Source: Clostridia bacterium (GTDB lineage Bacteria > Bacillota > Clostridia > Christensenellales > UBA1242). From it: a stretch of 64,000 nt of DNA. How positions within the stretch are numbered: position 1 is the first letter of the stretch; each line of letters starts with the position of its first letter. A program made the translations under genes and the position numbers. Location of the stretch: NCBI GenBank assembly GCA_017452445.1, contig JAFTMH010000001.1, positions 1-64,000 on the forward strand. Reading direction: 5' to 3'. Below, in pieces: positions 17,403-26,479 of the stretch. The notes beneath the pieces were generated by a model. It worked only from the letters and a program-made list of their open reading frames with translations. It did no database searches and was not told where the DNA came from.

Positions 17403-17436
17403 AAACAAAAAAGATTAGACCAAAATCTAATCTTTA
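17403..17436 (-). terminator. terminator of the floA operon
   Basis: Stem AAAGATTAGA-ccaaaa-TCTAATCTTT with a U-run on the minus strand. It overlaps the stop of the gene at 17434 and separates it from yqfC. Confidence 0.8.
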
Positions 17437-18066
17437 TTCTTCATCATCTGTTCTTCTGTGCATAATTTCTGTCAAAATGATTTCTTGTGCTGCTCTTGGC
17501 AAATGCTTTGTCATATCTTTGATTTCATTTTCAGTCTTGCCCTGCAACGCATCATAATCAAAGTTTGCCACTGCTTGTGCTTCGAGTTCGGTCAACTCGT
17601 CATTTCTAAACGGATTGACATCTTCCTCTTCTTCATCATCTTCCTCTTCAAGAAATTTTTCGTAAGCTGCAAACTTTTTGGCAAAGTCAGAATTGCTTAC
17701 ATACACATCTTCTTCGTCATCTTCAAGTGATTGATTCAACTTGTCGACAACTTCTTTTGTTGATGGTTTCTTTGGAGTTTTGTCTCCATCAAAATCATAA
17801 TCTTCAAAAATAGGTTCAATTTTAGGTTCGACTGGTGCTTGTTCGACAACTTGCTCTACAACAGGCTCAATCTGCCCTGTTTTTTCGGTTTTTTTGCTCT
17901 TTTTTTGCGATTTATCCGTTTCTATAGAAACTTCTTCAAGCAAGCCGCCTCTTTGCTTTTTAAGGCAATTTTCGCGTTGCTTTTGTTTTTTTTGATACAA
18001 AACAAAACTGGTCACCATTCCGGCACCAACACACACTATAACTGCCACATAAATCGCAATATACAT
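17434..18066 (-). CDS. acidic single-pass membrane protein, unknown function
   Basis: 210 residues. One transmembrane helix (about 3-24) is followed by a basic stretch (KKQKQRENCLKK), a long low-complexity region of charged and Pro/Glu/Val residues with many Asp and Glu (EEEDDEEEEDVN), and a helical C-terminus (ELEAQAVANFDYDALQGK, then MTKHLPRAAQEIILTEIMH). I recognise no domain. It lies 9 bp after floA and fills the place of yqfB in Bacillus without resembling it. A partner of the flotillin microdomains is a guess from position only. Confidence 0.6.
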   Translation of the reverse strand: MYIAIYVAVIVCVGAGMVTSFVLYQKKQKQRENCLKKQRGGLLEEVSIETDKSQKKSKKTEKTGQIEPVVEQVVEQAPVEPKIEPIFEDYDFDGDKTPKKPSTKEVVDKLNQSLEDDEEDVYVSNSDFAKKFAAYEKFLEEEDDEEEEDVNPFRNDELTELEAQAVANFDYDALQGKTENEIKDMTKHLPRAAQEIILTEIMHRRTDDEE

Positions 18067-18075
18067 ATCTGCTCC

Positions 18076-19059
18076 TTAATCGTTTTTGTTGTTTTTCTTT
18101 TTCAAAAGACTAAGCTTCATTTCTGTGTCTGCTTGCAAATTTTGCAATTTGTAATAGTCCACAATGTCTTTTATTTTTCCTTCTTTGATTGCTTCAATGA
18201 TCGCTTTTGGCACTTCTGCCTCTGTAGCAACCACTTTTGCTCGCATTTCTTCTGCTTTTGCTTTCATTTCTTGCTCAACTGCAAGTGCTACCAAACGGCG
18301 ATGCTCGAGTTGATTTGCTGCAATAATTCTGTTTTTTTCGATTTGTTCTTTTTCTGCAACCAAACCTTTGTCAACCCCAAGGTCAATGTGGATAACATCT
18401 GCAGAAACAAGTTGATATTTAGAATCATTGTCAACATCAGCATCAAAAACTGCCTTATCCAAAAGTTGAGGTTTTGAAATCAAATCACTCGCCTTCGCTG
18501 TGTTTGCAATTTTTGTAACCACTGCTTCAACAGCTCTTGCCGAAATTGTTTCGTCGCCCACACCCCTCAAAAAGTTTTCAATAACAACTTTCAATGTAAG
18601 TGAAAGTTTGACATTGACTTCTTTGTTGTCTTGTGCCACAGCACTGATAAGTGGAAGTTCGATAAGTTTTGTGTTGATGCACTCTCTTACCACTGCAACA
18701 ATGTCAATACCAGCAATGTCTACTGCCTTGGCAAATTCCAAATCGATTGGAAGTTTTGCGTTTTGCGCTGCGTTGAGCCCTTCAACAACCTTCAATGCGT
18801 TTCCGCCACTGGTTGAGATAAGTTCCAACTCATACAACGAAATCTTGTTGTGTGATTTTTTTGCCAAAATGTATGCATTGACAATTTGCTCTAAATTTTC
18901 TTTTCGCAATTTCATGCTTATCCCTTTGAAAACCGGAAGATAAGCCTTTGAAAACAAAGCTGTAAAATATATTCTCTTTGGCATCAATATAAACAACACA
19001 AGTGCAAAAACAAACACCAATGATGCCAACACAATTGCAATTATTGCTCCCGTGCTCAT
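18076..19059 (-). CDS. floA: flotillin-like protein FloA
   Basis: A 327-residue scaffold protein of membrane microdomains. An N-terminal hydrophobic hairpin (about 5-27) precedes the SPFH-like region (ELELISTSGGNALKVVEGL, DIAGIDIVAVVRECINTKLIELPLI, FLRGVGDETISARAVEAVV). The EA-rich coiled-coil section with QMKAKAEEMRAKVVATEAEVP-like sequence follows. Length and order match the floA/yqfA family, and the location just upstream of yqfC-yqfD is conserved. The NfeD-type partner usually upstream is not present. Confidence 0.95.
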   Translation of the reverse strand: MSTGAIIAIVLASLVFVFALVLFILMPKRIYFTALFSKAYLPVFKGISMKLRKENLEQIVNAYILAKKSHNKISLYELELISTSGGNALKVVEGLNAAQNAKLPIDLEFAKAVDIAGIDIVAVVRECINTKLIELPLISAVAQDNKEVNVKLSLTLKVVIENFLRGVGDETISARAVEAVVTKIANTAKASDLISKPQLLDKAVFDADVDNDSKYQLVSADVIHIDLGVDKGLVAEKEQIEKNRIIAANQLEHRRLVALAVEQEMKAKAEEMRAKVVATEAEVPKAIIEAIKEGKIKDIVDYYKLQNLQADTEMKLSLLKKKNNKND

Positions 19060-19124
19060 AAAATCTCCTGTACAAGATTTATTTTATCACAAATCGTATA
19101 TTTTGTCTATACCTTTTGAGAAAC

Positions 19125-19152
19125 AAAAAAGAGGGAACCCCCTCTTTTTTTT
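19125..19152 (-). terminator. intrinsic terminator
   Basis: Stem AAAGAGGG-aacc-CCCTCTTT with long A and T runs. It serves the lipoprotein gene ending at 19168. Confidence 0.85.
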
Positions 19153-19167
19153 GTATGCAATCAATCG

Positions 19168-21297
19168 TTATACTGGTTGTTCTGTTGCATAGCAAATAAG
19201 ACCAACTTTGAAATTGTAACTTACATTGCTTGCATTTTTGTCTTTAACGATGTCAAAATAAACTTCCATAAAGTCACAAGCTTCATTTCCTGCTTTGTTT
19301 CTTGAAAACATTGCTTCATTGAGAGTGCCATATTGTCCATAAGATTTTGAATCGTTGAGTTTGTAATATTGTCTAGCATTGTCAAGACCAGTAATTGTCT
19401 TTGATGCTTTGCGTCCTAAAACAGGAGTCAAAGAACTTACAAATGGATTGAGACAGTTGTTGCCAATGCTGTTGTTGAACAATGTCTTAACGACAACATC
19501 TGATCCAATTTTAAGATCTGGAGTCAATGTGTCGGTGTCGCAAATGTAAAACCAGTTTTCATCAGGATCTCCACCAAGAGTTCCGTTTTGACCTTTTTTG
19601 ACCTTCATTTGCTTGCTGTCATCAAACAAGAGTTTTCCATCGCCGCCGTTGCCATCACAACTGAAATATCTAAAACCAACATTGATTGTAAGTTCGTCCA
19701 ACATTATTTTTGTTGGGTCTGGATTGTCAAAATATTCAAATGCCAACCAAATATCAGTCAAAGGTTTGTTTAAATCTGCCAACATTGGGAAGAGCACAAT
19801 GCTTTGATATTCTGCCGCCTCAATGTTTTTAAACATAAACTTGTCAGAACCACCTGCATTTTCGGGATCGTCTGGGCTTGCTTCATAATCCATAAAGAAG
19901 TAATCTCCCGTATAATCACTGATTTGAGATGCGACAAAGTTGTTTTCCAAAGTTACTTGTGCGCCGTCAGATTCACCAATTGGGGCTTCCTTACAAGCGT
20001 TGGCAATAACATTTCTTACAATTGCATCATAGTTTCTATGAAATTTTGTTGTTGTGTGTGCATTTGTTGGATCGTTTTGTTTGTATGCTTCTTTTGCTGC
20101 ATCTGACATTGCTGCAATTTCTGCTGCTGACAAACTACCAAACTCATAAACATAATTTTTTTGTTCCAACTCAAACACATTTCTTGCATAAGCGTTTTGT
20201 CCGATAACAATGTCAAGGACAAATCTAGTAAGTTGATCGATGTTTTTGTCAACAACCCCAACATAACCACCAATTTCTTGGTATTTATTCTTTGCAAGAT
20301 TAAGAGCTTCTGCAACAGGAATTTTGTTTGCACCCCAACCACCAACAGACATTGCTGTCACACCTGTAGTGGCAGATTTTGTGATTTCAAAGTCGAAATA
20401 ATCAAATTCGTCTGATTCTATATATTTTCCACCAGCATCTCTTTCTACTTCGCCTTCTTCTGTAAGTTTTGCATAATCATATCCCAAAACAAACATATAG
20501 GTCACATATTCCAATGCGTCTTGGAAGTGGTTTGAAAGTGTCACTGTTGCGCCTTCAACATATTGTTGATAATATGGCGATTTGTAATAGTCGTTTACAA
20601 GACCTGTCACTGGATCTTTCTTTACAACATCATCTGAATAATAATATTTGCCATAATCGGGAATGCCAATATCTGCAGAAGCGGTAAATGCTGTCCACTC
20701 CATTCCCAATCCAATCACACTGTATTTTCCGTCATCATACACAACAAGTGAAGGATAAACTTCTTTTGCTTTTTCAAACATTGTTTTTGAACCTGCAGTG
20801 TTTGCATCTACAGCCCAATTCCAAGCTGAATCATCTTCAACATACAAAACTTGCTTTTCGATGTTTGCACCTTGTCTGACTGTTTCCACTTTTGTGATTG
20901 TATATCTTGGAGAATCAAGCAAATAGTTGCTATTCTCTCCTGTAAACTGGCTGTAAGTTTGATAATTTGCGCCACCAGCATCTTTCAAAACCAAATTTTT
21001 GTAAATATTGTCATGATATTGTTCCGGAAGTCTTTGAGTGCTGTACACAAAAGACAATTTGTGCATAATATCTCTTGCAAACAAGTTGTAATAATGTTCT
21101 GAAAATGTACCTACAGCTTCAGAGAAAGAATAGTTTGCAGGACGAGAAAGAACTTTTGCTCCGCTCAATGATTGCGTGCTGATGCCAGTAGACTCCTCTT
21201 CTTCAAGAGCATCTTCGCTTGCATCGCAACCTGCAAAAAGCAAAAATGTAAAACAAAATATAAATGATAAAATTCTAAACCACTTATTCTTCTTCAT
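19168..21297 (-). CDS. large lipoprotein of unknown function
   Basis: A 709-residue exported protein. A signal peptide with lipobox LLFAGC (Cys at about 24) is followed by an acidic spacer (EDALEEEESTG). The mature part is rich in Tyr, Asp and Asn, begins with a segment AVGTFSEHYYNLFARDIMHKL, and ends in beta-rich sequence (VGFRYFSCDGNGGDGK, MEVYFDIVKDK, YNFKVGLICYA). I recognise no catalytic motif. A second large lipoprotein gene lies next to it with a terminator between. It is probably a surface or solute-binding protein of the cell envelope. No function is assigned. Confidence 0.7.
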   Translation of the reverse strand: MKKNKWFRILSFIFCFTFLLFAGCDASEDALEEEESTGISTQSLSGAKVLSRPANYSFSEAVGTFSEHYYNLFARDIMHKLSFVYSTQRLPEQYHDNIYKNLVLKDAGGANYQTYSQFTGENSNYLLDSPRYTITKVETVRQGANIEKQVLYVEDDSAWNWAVDANTAGSKTMFEKAKEVYPSLVVYDDGKYSVIGLGMEWTAFTASADIGIPDYGKYYYSDDVVKKDPVTGLVNDYYKSPYYQQYVEGATVTLSNHFQDALEYVTYMFVLGYDYAKLTEEGEVERDAGGKYIESDEFDYFDFEITKSATTGVTAMSVGGWGANKIPVAEALNLAKNKYQEIGGYVGVVDKNIDQLTRFVLDIVIGQNAYARNVFELEQKNYVYEFGSLSAAEIAAMSDAAKEAYKQNDPTNAHTTTKFHRNYDAIVRNVIANACKEAPIGESDGAQVTLENNFVASQISDYTGDYFFMDYEASPDDPENAGGSDKFMFKNIEAAEYQSIVLFPMLADLNKPLTDIWLAFEYFDNPDPTKIMLDELTINVGFRYFSCDGNGGDGKLLFDDSKQMKVKKGQNGTLGGDPDENWFYICDTDTLTPDLKIGSDVVVKTLFNNSIGNNCLNPFVSSLTPVLGRKASKTITGLDNARQYYKLNDSKSYGQYGTLNEAMFSRNKAGNEACDFMEVYFDIVKDKNASNVSYNFKVGLICYATEQPV

Positions 21298-21365
21298 GAC
21301 TTTATAATATCACAATCAAATAAAAAAAACAATAAATTGATTATATTTTTCGCCATATAAAACAA

Positions 21366-21392
21366 AAAATCAGCATTTCTGCTGATTTTTTT
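21366..21392 (-). terminator. intrinsic terminator
   Basis: Stem AAAATCAGCA-ttt-c-TGCTGATTTT with U-run on the minus strand. Confidence 0.85.
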
Positions 21393-21393
21393 G

Positions 21394-22950
21394 TTAAATG
21401 ATATAATCTTTCAATTTTGAATTTTTAACTCTGTCTGCATCTGTTGTTCTTGCAGAAAGTGTTGCAACTTCATCTTCAACCCAAAGATCTTTGTTGTCTT
21501 CTTCAAGTGAAGTTCTTTCACATTTAGCAATCAACCACTTACCTTCTGTGTTGTTGAGCACATAATGGTTGAGATCTTGATGTTCTGTTGCAGCAACTGC
21601 AACTTCGACAAATTCAACTTTGCCATCAATTTCTACCAAATAATAATAAGTGCTTGCTGTATTGTTTCCAAGCCCTGCACCAGCAGATGCTGATGAAGCA
21701 ACCGACTTAAATCCCTTGATGATTTCAACATCGGCAAAATCTGAAATTGGACTTCCTGTTGCAGTGATGCCTTCAGATTGAACACCTACTGTTGCAAGTC
21801 TGTCAAAAATGTTTTCTGTGATTGTTGTCATATGTTCATCAGAAATTGTTGTGTCGATTGTTGCAGACATATCTCCAATTGACAATCTTCCAATTGCAAT
21901 AGAGTTGAGATATTCAACAAATTCTTCTTCAGTTTTGATTGTTTGTGATTCAAACCCACTTGTCAAAACTGCGTCTGTGATTGTAAAGTTTCTAAAATAA
22001 GATTTTCCGTTGTTTGAGTATTGCACCCCAAATTCAATGCCATCCTCTGATGGGTTTACATAAACTACATTTTCTGTTTCTGCTGCTGAAGTCAAAGTTC
22101 TTTGTGCAACAACATCTTTACCCCATTGGTTTTCGCCTTTCAACCAAGCGTCCAAAACATCTCTCATAAGCACAATGTTGAAATCATACTTTCCTTGAGC
22201 GTCAACTGTATAGATGCTTGTTGTGTCAACTACTGGTGGCTCATCAATTGGTGGTTCGACAACTGGCGGCTCTACGCTTGGGTTTGTGTGATCAACAATC
22301 TTGCTTGCATCTGGCATTGTAATCATTGTTGTGGCAATGTCATAAACTTCAAACTTAAATCCTTCGCCATCAGCAATCACGATTTCTGTTGCATCACCTT
22401 TCTTTATGATTTGTGCAGAAACTGTTTTGCCGTCAAATGTGCCTGTAAACACTCCCGTCTCTTTGTTGTATGCAGTCCATTCTGCCGCTTTCAACTTTGC
22501 TACGATAAGTGAATCAAAATCAAGGGATTCTGCTTCTCTCTTATGCCACATTGCGTCTTCAGGGTCGTATGTGTAAGAATATGTCTTGTCACCTTCTACA
22601 ACTGTGTAAGCGCCTCTTGTGTCATACATTGAAGCAAACACTTGCACTGTGTTTTCATCAATAAGACCTTTTGTGAAACTGCTTGAACCATTTTGAATTG
22701 CATAAGTATAATTTGAATCAAGCAATTTGATAAATGCTTCCATTTGTTCTACAGGCACCTTTTCAACAACTGGTGGAGTAACAGGATCTGTTGGTCCTGG
22801 TGTTGGTGTAGGTGTTGTTTGTTGTGTTGGAGGATTGCCCCCTGGAGTTGTGCCATCTCCACCCTTTCCATCATTACAAGCAGTAAGCACTGTAAATGGA
22901 AGCATGATTGTCAACACGAATATTGTTCCATTTTTCAAAATCTTATTCAT
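21394..22950 (-). CDS. lipoprotein with Pro/Thr linker, unknown function
   Basis: A 518-residue exported protein. Signal peptide with lipobox VLTAC (Cys25), then a glycine and Pro/Thr-rich linker (PTPTPGPTDPVTPPVV). Next come two related modules of about 150 residues separated by a second Pro-rich linker near residue 235 (PSVEPPVVEPPIDEPPVV). The first module opens VPVEQMEAFIKLLDSNYTYAIQNG, a pattern resembling the N-terminus of the small lipoproteins at 52998-57204 (a helix followed by a strand with aromatic and polar residues). It may be a LolA/DUF-type ligand-binding fold. This is inference. Confidence 0.6.
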   Translation of the reverse strand: MNKILKNGTIFVLTIMLPFTVLTACNDGKGGDGTTPGGNPPTQQTTPTPTPGPTDPVTPPVVEKVPVEQMEAFIKLLDSNYTYAIQNGSSSFTKGLIDENTVQVFASMYDTRGAYTVVEGDKTYSYTYDPEDAMWHKREAESLDFDSLIVAKLKAAEWTAYNKETGVFTGTFDGKTVSAQIIKKGDATEIVIADGEGFKFEVYDIATTMITMPDASKIVDHTNPSVEPPVVEPPIDEPPVVDTTSIYTVDAQGKYDFNIVLMRDVLDAWLKGENQWGKDVVAQRTLTSAAETENVVYVNPSEDGIEFGVQYSNNGKSYFRNFTITDAVLTSGFESQTIKTEEEFVEYLNSIAIGRLSIGDMSATIDTTISDEHMTTITENIFDRLATVGVQSEGITATGSPISDFADVEIIKGFKSVASSASAGAGLGNNTASTYYYLVEIDGKVEFVEVAVAATEHQDLNHYVLNNTEGKWLIAKCERTSLEEDNKDLWVEDEVATLSARTTDADRVKNSKLKDYII

Positions 22951-23056
22951 AACTTCATCCCCTTTTTAATCTTGAGTTTAGACTTCCCCAAGATAAACTT
23001 ACTTACCTAAATAATATCACAACAATATTCAATTTGCAAGAGTTTTTTTAGAAAAA

Positions 23057-23881
23057 TTATTGTCCTGCTCGCATATAGAAAAACAAATATTGTTGTGCAT
23101 ATCCAGACAGCTTTTCAAACTGATTTGTAAGCAAATTTCTTATCCTTTCTCTGTTTTCTTCTTTCTTATAAAATCTGTTGTACATTTGCGCTATCCAAGT
23201 GTCAACCGGAAACACATCTCCTTTGCCATATCCAAACAGCAAAATGCAATCAGCAACCTTTGGTCCAACACCCATAAGCGACATCAACTGCTTGCGAAGT
23301 TGCCCCGTTGGCAAACTCGCCCAGCATTGCAAGGTTTGATCATCAAGTTGTCTTACCACTTCAAACAAATATTTTGCACGATAACCTGCGCCAAGCCCTG
23401 CAAAATCTTGCTCTGTTGCTTGCAAGAGTTGTTTTCTTGTTGGAAACGCAAAAAACCCATCTTTCTTTGTTCCAAACCTTTCTCTAATTCTTTGCAAAAT
23501 CATTTTGATACGCTTTATGTTGTTGTTTGCTGAAACAACAAACGAAATCACCGTTTCAAACAAATCCTGTTTTAAAATCCTTATGCCGTGACCATATTCG
23601 ATTGGTTTTTGCAAAATTGGATATTGTTGAAGATGTCTCTTTATCTTTGAATAATCAGTTTTCAAATCAAAATAATTTTCAAAATATTCTACATCATCTG
23701 TCCTGATTGTCCAACCTTTGACAGTTTCTTCAATTTGACACATTTTGTCTTTTGACCAAACAACATATCCTTTGTCTGTTTTTTGAAATGAAAAAACTTG
23801 ACCACATTCCAAAATGTGTTCGGCATCAAAATCTTCTTTATCTTCTATTTCGATTGTGTTGCTAGACAATTTATATTTCAT
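23057..23881 (-). CDS. 8-oxoguanine DNA glycosylase (OGG1/AlkA-like)
   Basis: 274 residues. An N-terminal TATA-box-like domain with ILECGQVFSFQK, then a helix-hairpin-helix glycosylase domain with LMSLMGVGPKVADCILLFGYG. The catalytic Lys is in GVGPKVAD and the catalytic Asp in VFPVDTW, the OGG1 arrangement of a bifunctional glycosylase/lyase that removes oxidised guanine. The length is typical. It lies alone between a lipoprotein gene and the rplU-prp-rpmA operon. Confidence 0.9.
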   Translation of the reverse strand: MKYKLSSNTIEIEDKEDFDAEHILECGQVFSFQKTDKGYVVWSKDKMCQIEETVKGWTIRTDDVEYFENYFDLKTDYSKIKRHLQQYPILQKPIEYGHGIRILKQDLFETVISFVVSANNNIKRIKMILQRIRERFGTKKDGFFAFPTRKQLLQATEQDFAGLGAGYRAKYLFEVVRQLDDQTLQCWASLPTGQLRKQLMSLMGVGPKVADCILLFGYGKGDVFPVDTWIAQMYNRFYKKEENRERIRNLLTNQFEKLSGYAQQYLFFYMRAGQ

Positions 23882-23902
23882 CTCTTACCCTTAAAATTTT
23901 AA

Positions 23903-23926
23903 CAAAAAAAGAGCTATGCGCTCTTT
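23903..23926 (-). terminator. terminator of the rplU-prp-rpmA operon
   Basis: Stem AAAAAGAGC-tatgc-GCTCTTTTT directly after rpmA. Confidence 0.8.
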
Positions 23927-23930
23927 TTAA

Positions 23931-24203
23931 TTATTCAGCAATAACTGAAACTACATTCTTTCCATTGCTCATTTCAAAAACTACTTTTCCGTTTTTGAGT
24001 GCGAAAAGTGTGTAATCCTTTCCAAGACCAACGTTTTGACCTGGATAAACCTTTGTTCCACGTTGTCTTACGATAATAGAACCAGCAGTTACATATTCGC
24101 CAGCGTAAGCCTTAACGCCAAGACGCTTTGATTGAGAATCTCTGCCGTTTTTTGTGCTACCGCCACCTTTCTTATGAGCAAAAAGTTGCAAATTAACAAA
24201 CAT
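23931..24203 (-). CDS. rpmA: 50S ribosomal protein L27 (with Prp-cleaved leader)
   Basis: 90 residues. The N-terminus [12 protein letters not shown] is the leader motif that Bacillota Prp protease removes before L27 can function in the peptidyl-transferase centre. The core [22 protein letters not shown] and [19 protein letters not shown] is standard. It overlaps prp by 11 bp, as is conserved. Confidence 0.97.
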   Translation of the reverse strand: MFVNLQLFAHKKGGGSTKNGRDSQSKRLGVKAYAGEYVTAGSIIVRQRGTKVYPGQNVGLGKDYTLFALKNGKVVFEMSNGKNVVSVIAE

Positions 24204-24513
24204 TTTTAACCTCCATTTTCACATATCGAGCATAATTTTTTGCGATATCTTGCAAAGTCAATTCCATTGCACTCAAAATTGCTTGTGCTTTGTCGTTTTG
24301 AAAGTCATTGATTGTTATGTGCATATATCCATCTTTGATGTCTTGTTGCACATTCAACTTCAAAACTTCAACCAAACCAACAAGTGCCATTTGTGAAGCC
24401 ACCGAGATTCCACTGCAAACAATGTCTGAGCCCTCTTCGGCATAACCACTGTGACCTTTGATTTGATATTCGCTTATCATGCCATTTTTCTTGAATATAA
24501 CAATCTTAGTCAT
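24193..24513 (-). CDS. prp: ribosomal-processing cysteine protease Prp
   Basis: A 106-residue cysteine protease that trims the L27 leader. The catalytic His lies in [10 protein letters not shown] and the catalytic Cys in [15 protein letters not shown], in the normal spacing. It sits between rplU and rpmA, the invariant order in Bacillota that have the L27 extension. Confidence 0.95.
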   Translation of the reverse strand: MTKIVIFKKNGMISEYQIKGHSGYAEEGSDIVCSGISVASQMALVGLVEVLKLNVQQDIKDGYMHITINDFQNDKAQAILSAMELTLQDIAKNYARYVKMEVKNVC

Positions 24514-24516
24514 ATC

Positions 24517-24825
24517 TTACATCTTAATTGAAACAATTTTAATTTCTGTCCAAGGTTGTCTGTGGCCTTGTTTTTTACGCTCATTTTTCTTAGGTTTGTA
24601 TTTGAAAACTACAATCTTATCACCTTTTCCATGAGCAACAATTTCAGCAACAACTTCGGCGCCAGCAACTACTGGTGTTCCTGCAACAGTTTTGTTTCCG
24701 TCAGAAACGAGCAAAGCGTCAAGATTGATTTTGTCACCAACATTTCCGTTAAGTTTTTCAACTTTCAATGTGTCGTTTTCTGTAACATTATACTGTTTTC
24801 CACCTGTCTGAACTACTGCAAACAT
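24517..24825 (-). CDS. rplU: 50S ribosomal protein L21
   Basis: 102 residues: MFAVVQTGGKQYNV at the start and KIVVFKYKPKKNERKKQGHRQPWTEIKI near the end are diagnostic. It is the first gene of the rplU-prp-rpmA operon and is preceded by an AGGAGG site and a structured leader. Confidence 0.97.
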   Translation of the reverse strand: MFAVVQTGGKQYNVTENDTLKVEKLNGNVGDKINLDALLVSDGNKTVAGTPVVAGAEVVAEIVAHGKGDKIVVFKYKPKKNERKKQGHRQPWTEIKIVSIKM

Positions 24826-24945
24826 TCTAAAAACCTCCTCTATCCAAACTCGCTGTCATCTTAGGTGGTGCGATTTGCACTTTCATGTGGCAAAGCCAAC
24901 ACAAATTTTTCTTCTAAAACCCGATACACGCGGATACGTTGCCAT
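24826..24945 (-). ncRNA. L21 (rplU) leader, autoregulatory r-protein leader
   Basis: The approximately 120-nt minus-strand leader reads CGTATCCGCGTGTATCGGG, TTTTAGAAG, TTGGCTTTGCCACATGAAAG, GTGCAAATCGCACC and then TAAGATGACAGC before AGGAGG. The nested GGC/GCC and GTGC/GCAC hairpins and the position match the L21 leader known from Bacillota, which lets ribosomal protein control its own operon. I call the family from remembered features, without a covariance search. Confidence 0.6.
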
Positions 24946-24983
24946 TATAACAAACAATCCCGCCCTTTGTCAAGCAAAAATAG

Positions 24984-25013
24984 AAAAAAGCCCCCAAAAA
25001 TAAGGGCTTTTTC
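24984..25013 (-). terminator. intrinsic terminator
   Basis: Stem AAAAAGCCC/GGGCTTTTT (24985-25012) with AT-rich loop. It terminates the gene at 25021. Confidence 0.75.
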
Positions 25014-25020
25014 GTCAAAA

Positions 25021-25563
25021 TTACCAATCTTCTCTAAGCAAAAAAGATCTTGCGTTGCTGAAATGATAATCATCAAGATGATGACTTTCTGGCAAACCTT
25101 CAAAAATCCATCTTGACATCTTGCCAATGCCGTCATGTGCTACAATCAAAACAGATTTACCTTTGTATTGTGGCAAGATTTCGTTGTAAAAATCTTCAAT
25201 TCTTGCACGCATTTGATCCATCGTTTCAAAACCTTCATAACTGTATGTGGCATCATAATCCCATGCAAATTTTGGATACACTTCTTCCAACAATCTGCCT
25301 GTTGCCTCACCATCTTCTCTTTCCATCAATCTTTCATCATAAAAAACTGGTGTGTTTGGGTGATGTTTCAAGATTGCCGCTGCAGTTTGTCTTGCACGCA
25401 AAAGTGGTGAAACAAACACAACATCAAAATGCGCATTTTTAAGTCCTTCACCCACCAACTCTGCCTGTTGAAGCCCAGTTTCGTTGAGAGGTATGTCAGT
25501 TCTTCCTGTTGCAATGCCTTTCACATTGTCTTCAGTTTGTCCATGTCTTACAAAAATAAGCAT
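25021..25563 (-). CDS. histidine phosphatase family protein
   Basis: A 180-residue enzyme of the phosphoglycerate-mutase-like clan. The phosphohistidine motif is FVRHGQTEDN and the second catalytic His is in LIVAHDGIG. Also seen are the Arg in SPLLRARQTA and the Glu in MEREDGE. Members dephosphorylate sugar phosphates or related small molecules; the substrate here is unknown. It follows the Rlu gene with 1 bp between, so it is the last gene of the sepF-lspA-rlu operon. Confidence 0.9.
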   Translation of the reverse strand: MLIFVRHGQTEDNVKGIATGRTDIPLNETGLQQAELVGEGLKNAHFDVVFVSPLLRARQTAAAILKHHPNTPVFYDERLMEREDGEATGRLLEEVYPKFAWDYDATYSYEGFETMDQMRARIEDFYNEILPQYKGKSVLIVAHDGIGKMSRWIFEGLPESHHLDDYHFSNARSFLLREDW

Positions 25564-25564
25564 T

Positions 25565-26479
25565 TTAGATCTCCTTTTGTTTTTTCAAATAACTTTCAAA
25601 ATATTCTGGAAGTGGCGCTTCAAAGGTCATAACCTCTCCTGTCGAAGGGTGTGTCAAAGTCAGTTTGTAAGCATGCAACAGTTGTCCTTGCAAACTTGCA
25701 ATTTCTTTTCCATACAACCTGTCGCCCACCACTGGGTGATTGAGGTGTTTTGCGTGAACTCTGATTTGATGAGTCCTTCCTGTTTGAAGCGAAAATTCGA
25801 CCAAACAAGTTTTTTCAAATCTCTTCAAAACTTTGTAATCAGTGACTGCAATTCTGCCACTGTCTTGCACACTCATTTTCTTTCTATCTCGCAAATCTCT
25901 TTTGATAAATGTTTCAACTCTGCCACTATCTTCTTTAAGATTTCCATCAAGAAGTGCCAAATAGTTTCTTTTTGCAGATTTGTTTTTGATTTGTTCTGCA
26001 AGACTTATGTGTGCTTTGTCGTTTTTTGCAATCACCAAAAGGCCACTTGTGTCTTTGTCAAGTCTGTGCACAATCCCCGGCCTCAACTCGCCATTTATTC
26101 CACTCAAATCTTTGATTTTGAAAAGCAACCCATTGACCAAAGTTCCACTTTTTGTCGAACTGCAAGGGTGAACGACCAAACCTTGTGGTTTGTTTATCAC
26201 TGCCAAATCTTTGTCTTGATAAACAATCTCAAAATCAATATCCTCAGCTTCAGTCGAAATTTGTTCTGGCTTTTTGATTTCAACTTCAACTTGCATACCC
26301 TCTTTGAGAGTAAACCCAGCCTTAACCACTTTTCCGTTGACTGTTGCAAGTCCTTTTTCAATCATATTTTTAATGTGCGAGCGAGAAACTCCGGCATCGT
26401 TTTCAAAAAAGCCCAACAAAAACAAATCCAGCCTTTGGCCGGAATGTTCTTTATTTACAACTACAATCTCATTGTTCAT
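25565..26479 (-). CDS. RluD-family 23S rRNA pseudouridine synthase
   Basis: About 304 residues from Met at 26479, where AAGGA lies eight bases upstream and MNNEIVVV matches the family's usual start. An earlier in-frame Met at 26512 would deepen the overlap with lspA from 11 to 44 bp. An S4 RNA-binding domain (RLDLFLLG to GKVVKAGF) precedes the catalytic domain with HRLDKDTSGLLV (catalytic Asp) and INKPQGLVVHP. It converts uridines in large-subunit rRNA; the rluD versus rluC/A specificity is uncertain. Confidence 0.9.
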   Translation of the reverse strand: MNNEIVVVNKEHSGQRLDLFLLGFFENDAGVSRSHIKNMIEKGLATVNGKVVKAGFTLKEGMQVEVEIKKPEQISTEAEDIDFEIVYQDKDLAVINKPQGLVVHPCSSTKSGTLVNGLLFKIKDLSGINGELRPGIVHRLDKDTSGLLVIAKNDKAHISLAEQIKNKSAKRNYLALLDGNLKEDSGRVETFIKRDLRDRKKMSVQDSGRIAVTDYKVLKRFEKTCLVEFSLQTGRTHQIRVHAKHLNHPVVGDRLYGKEIASLQGQLLHAYKLTLTHPSTGEVMTFEAPLPEYFESYLKKQKEI

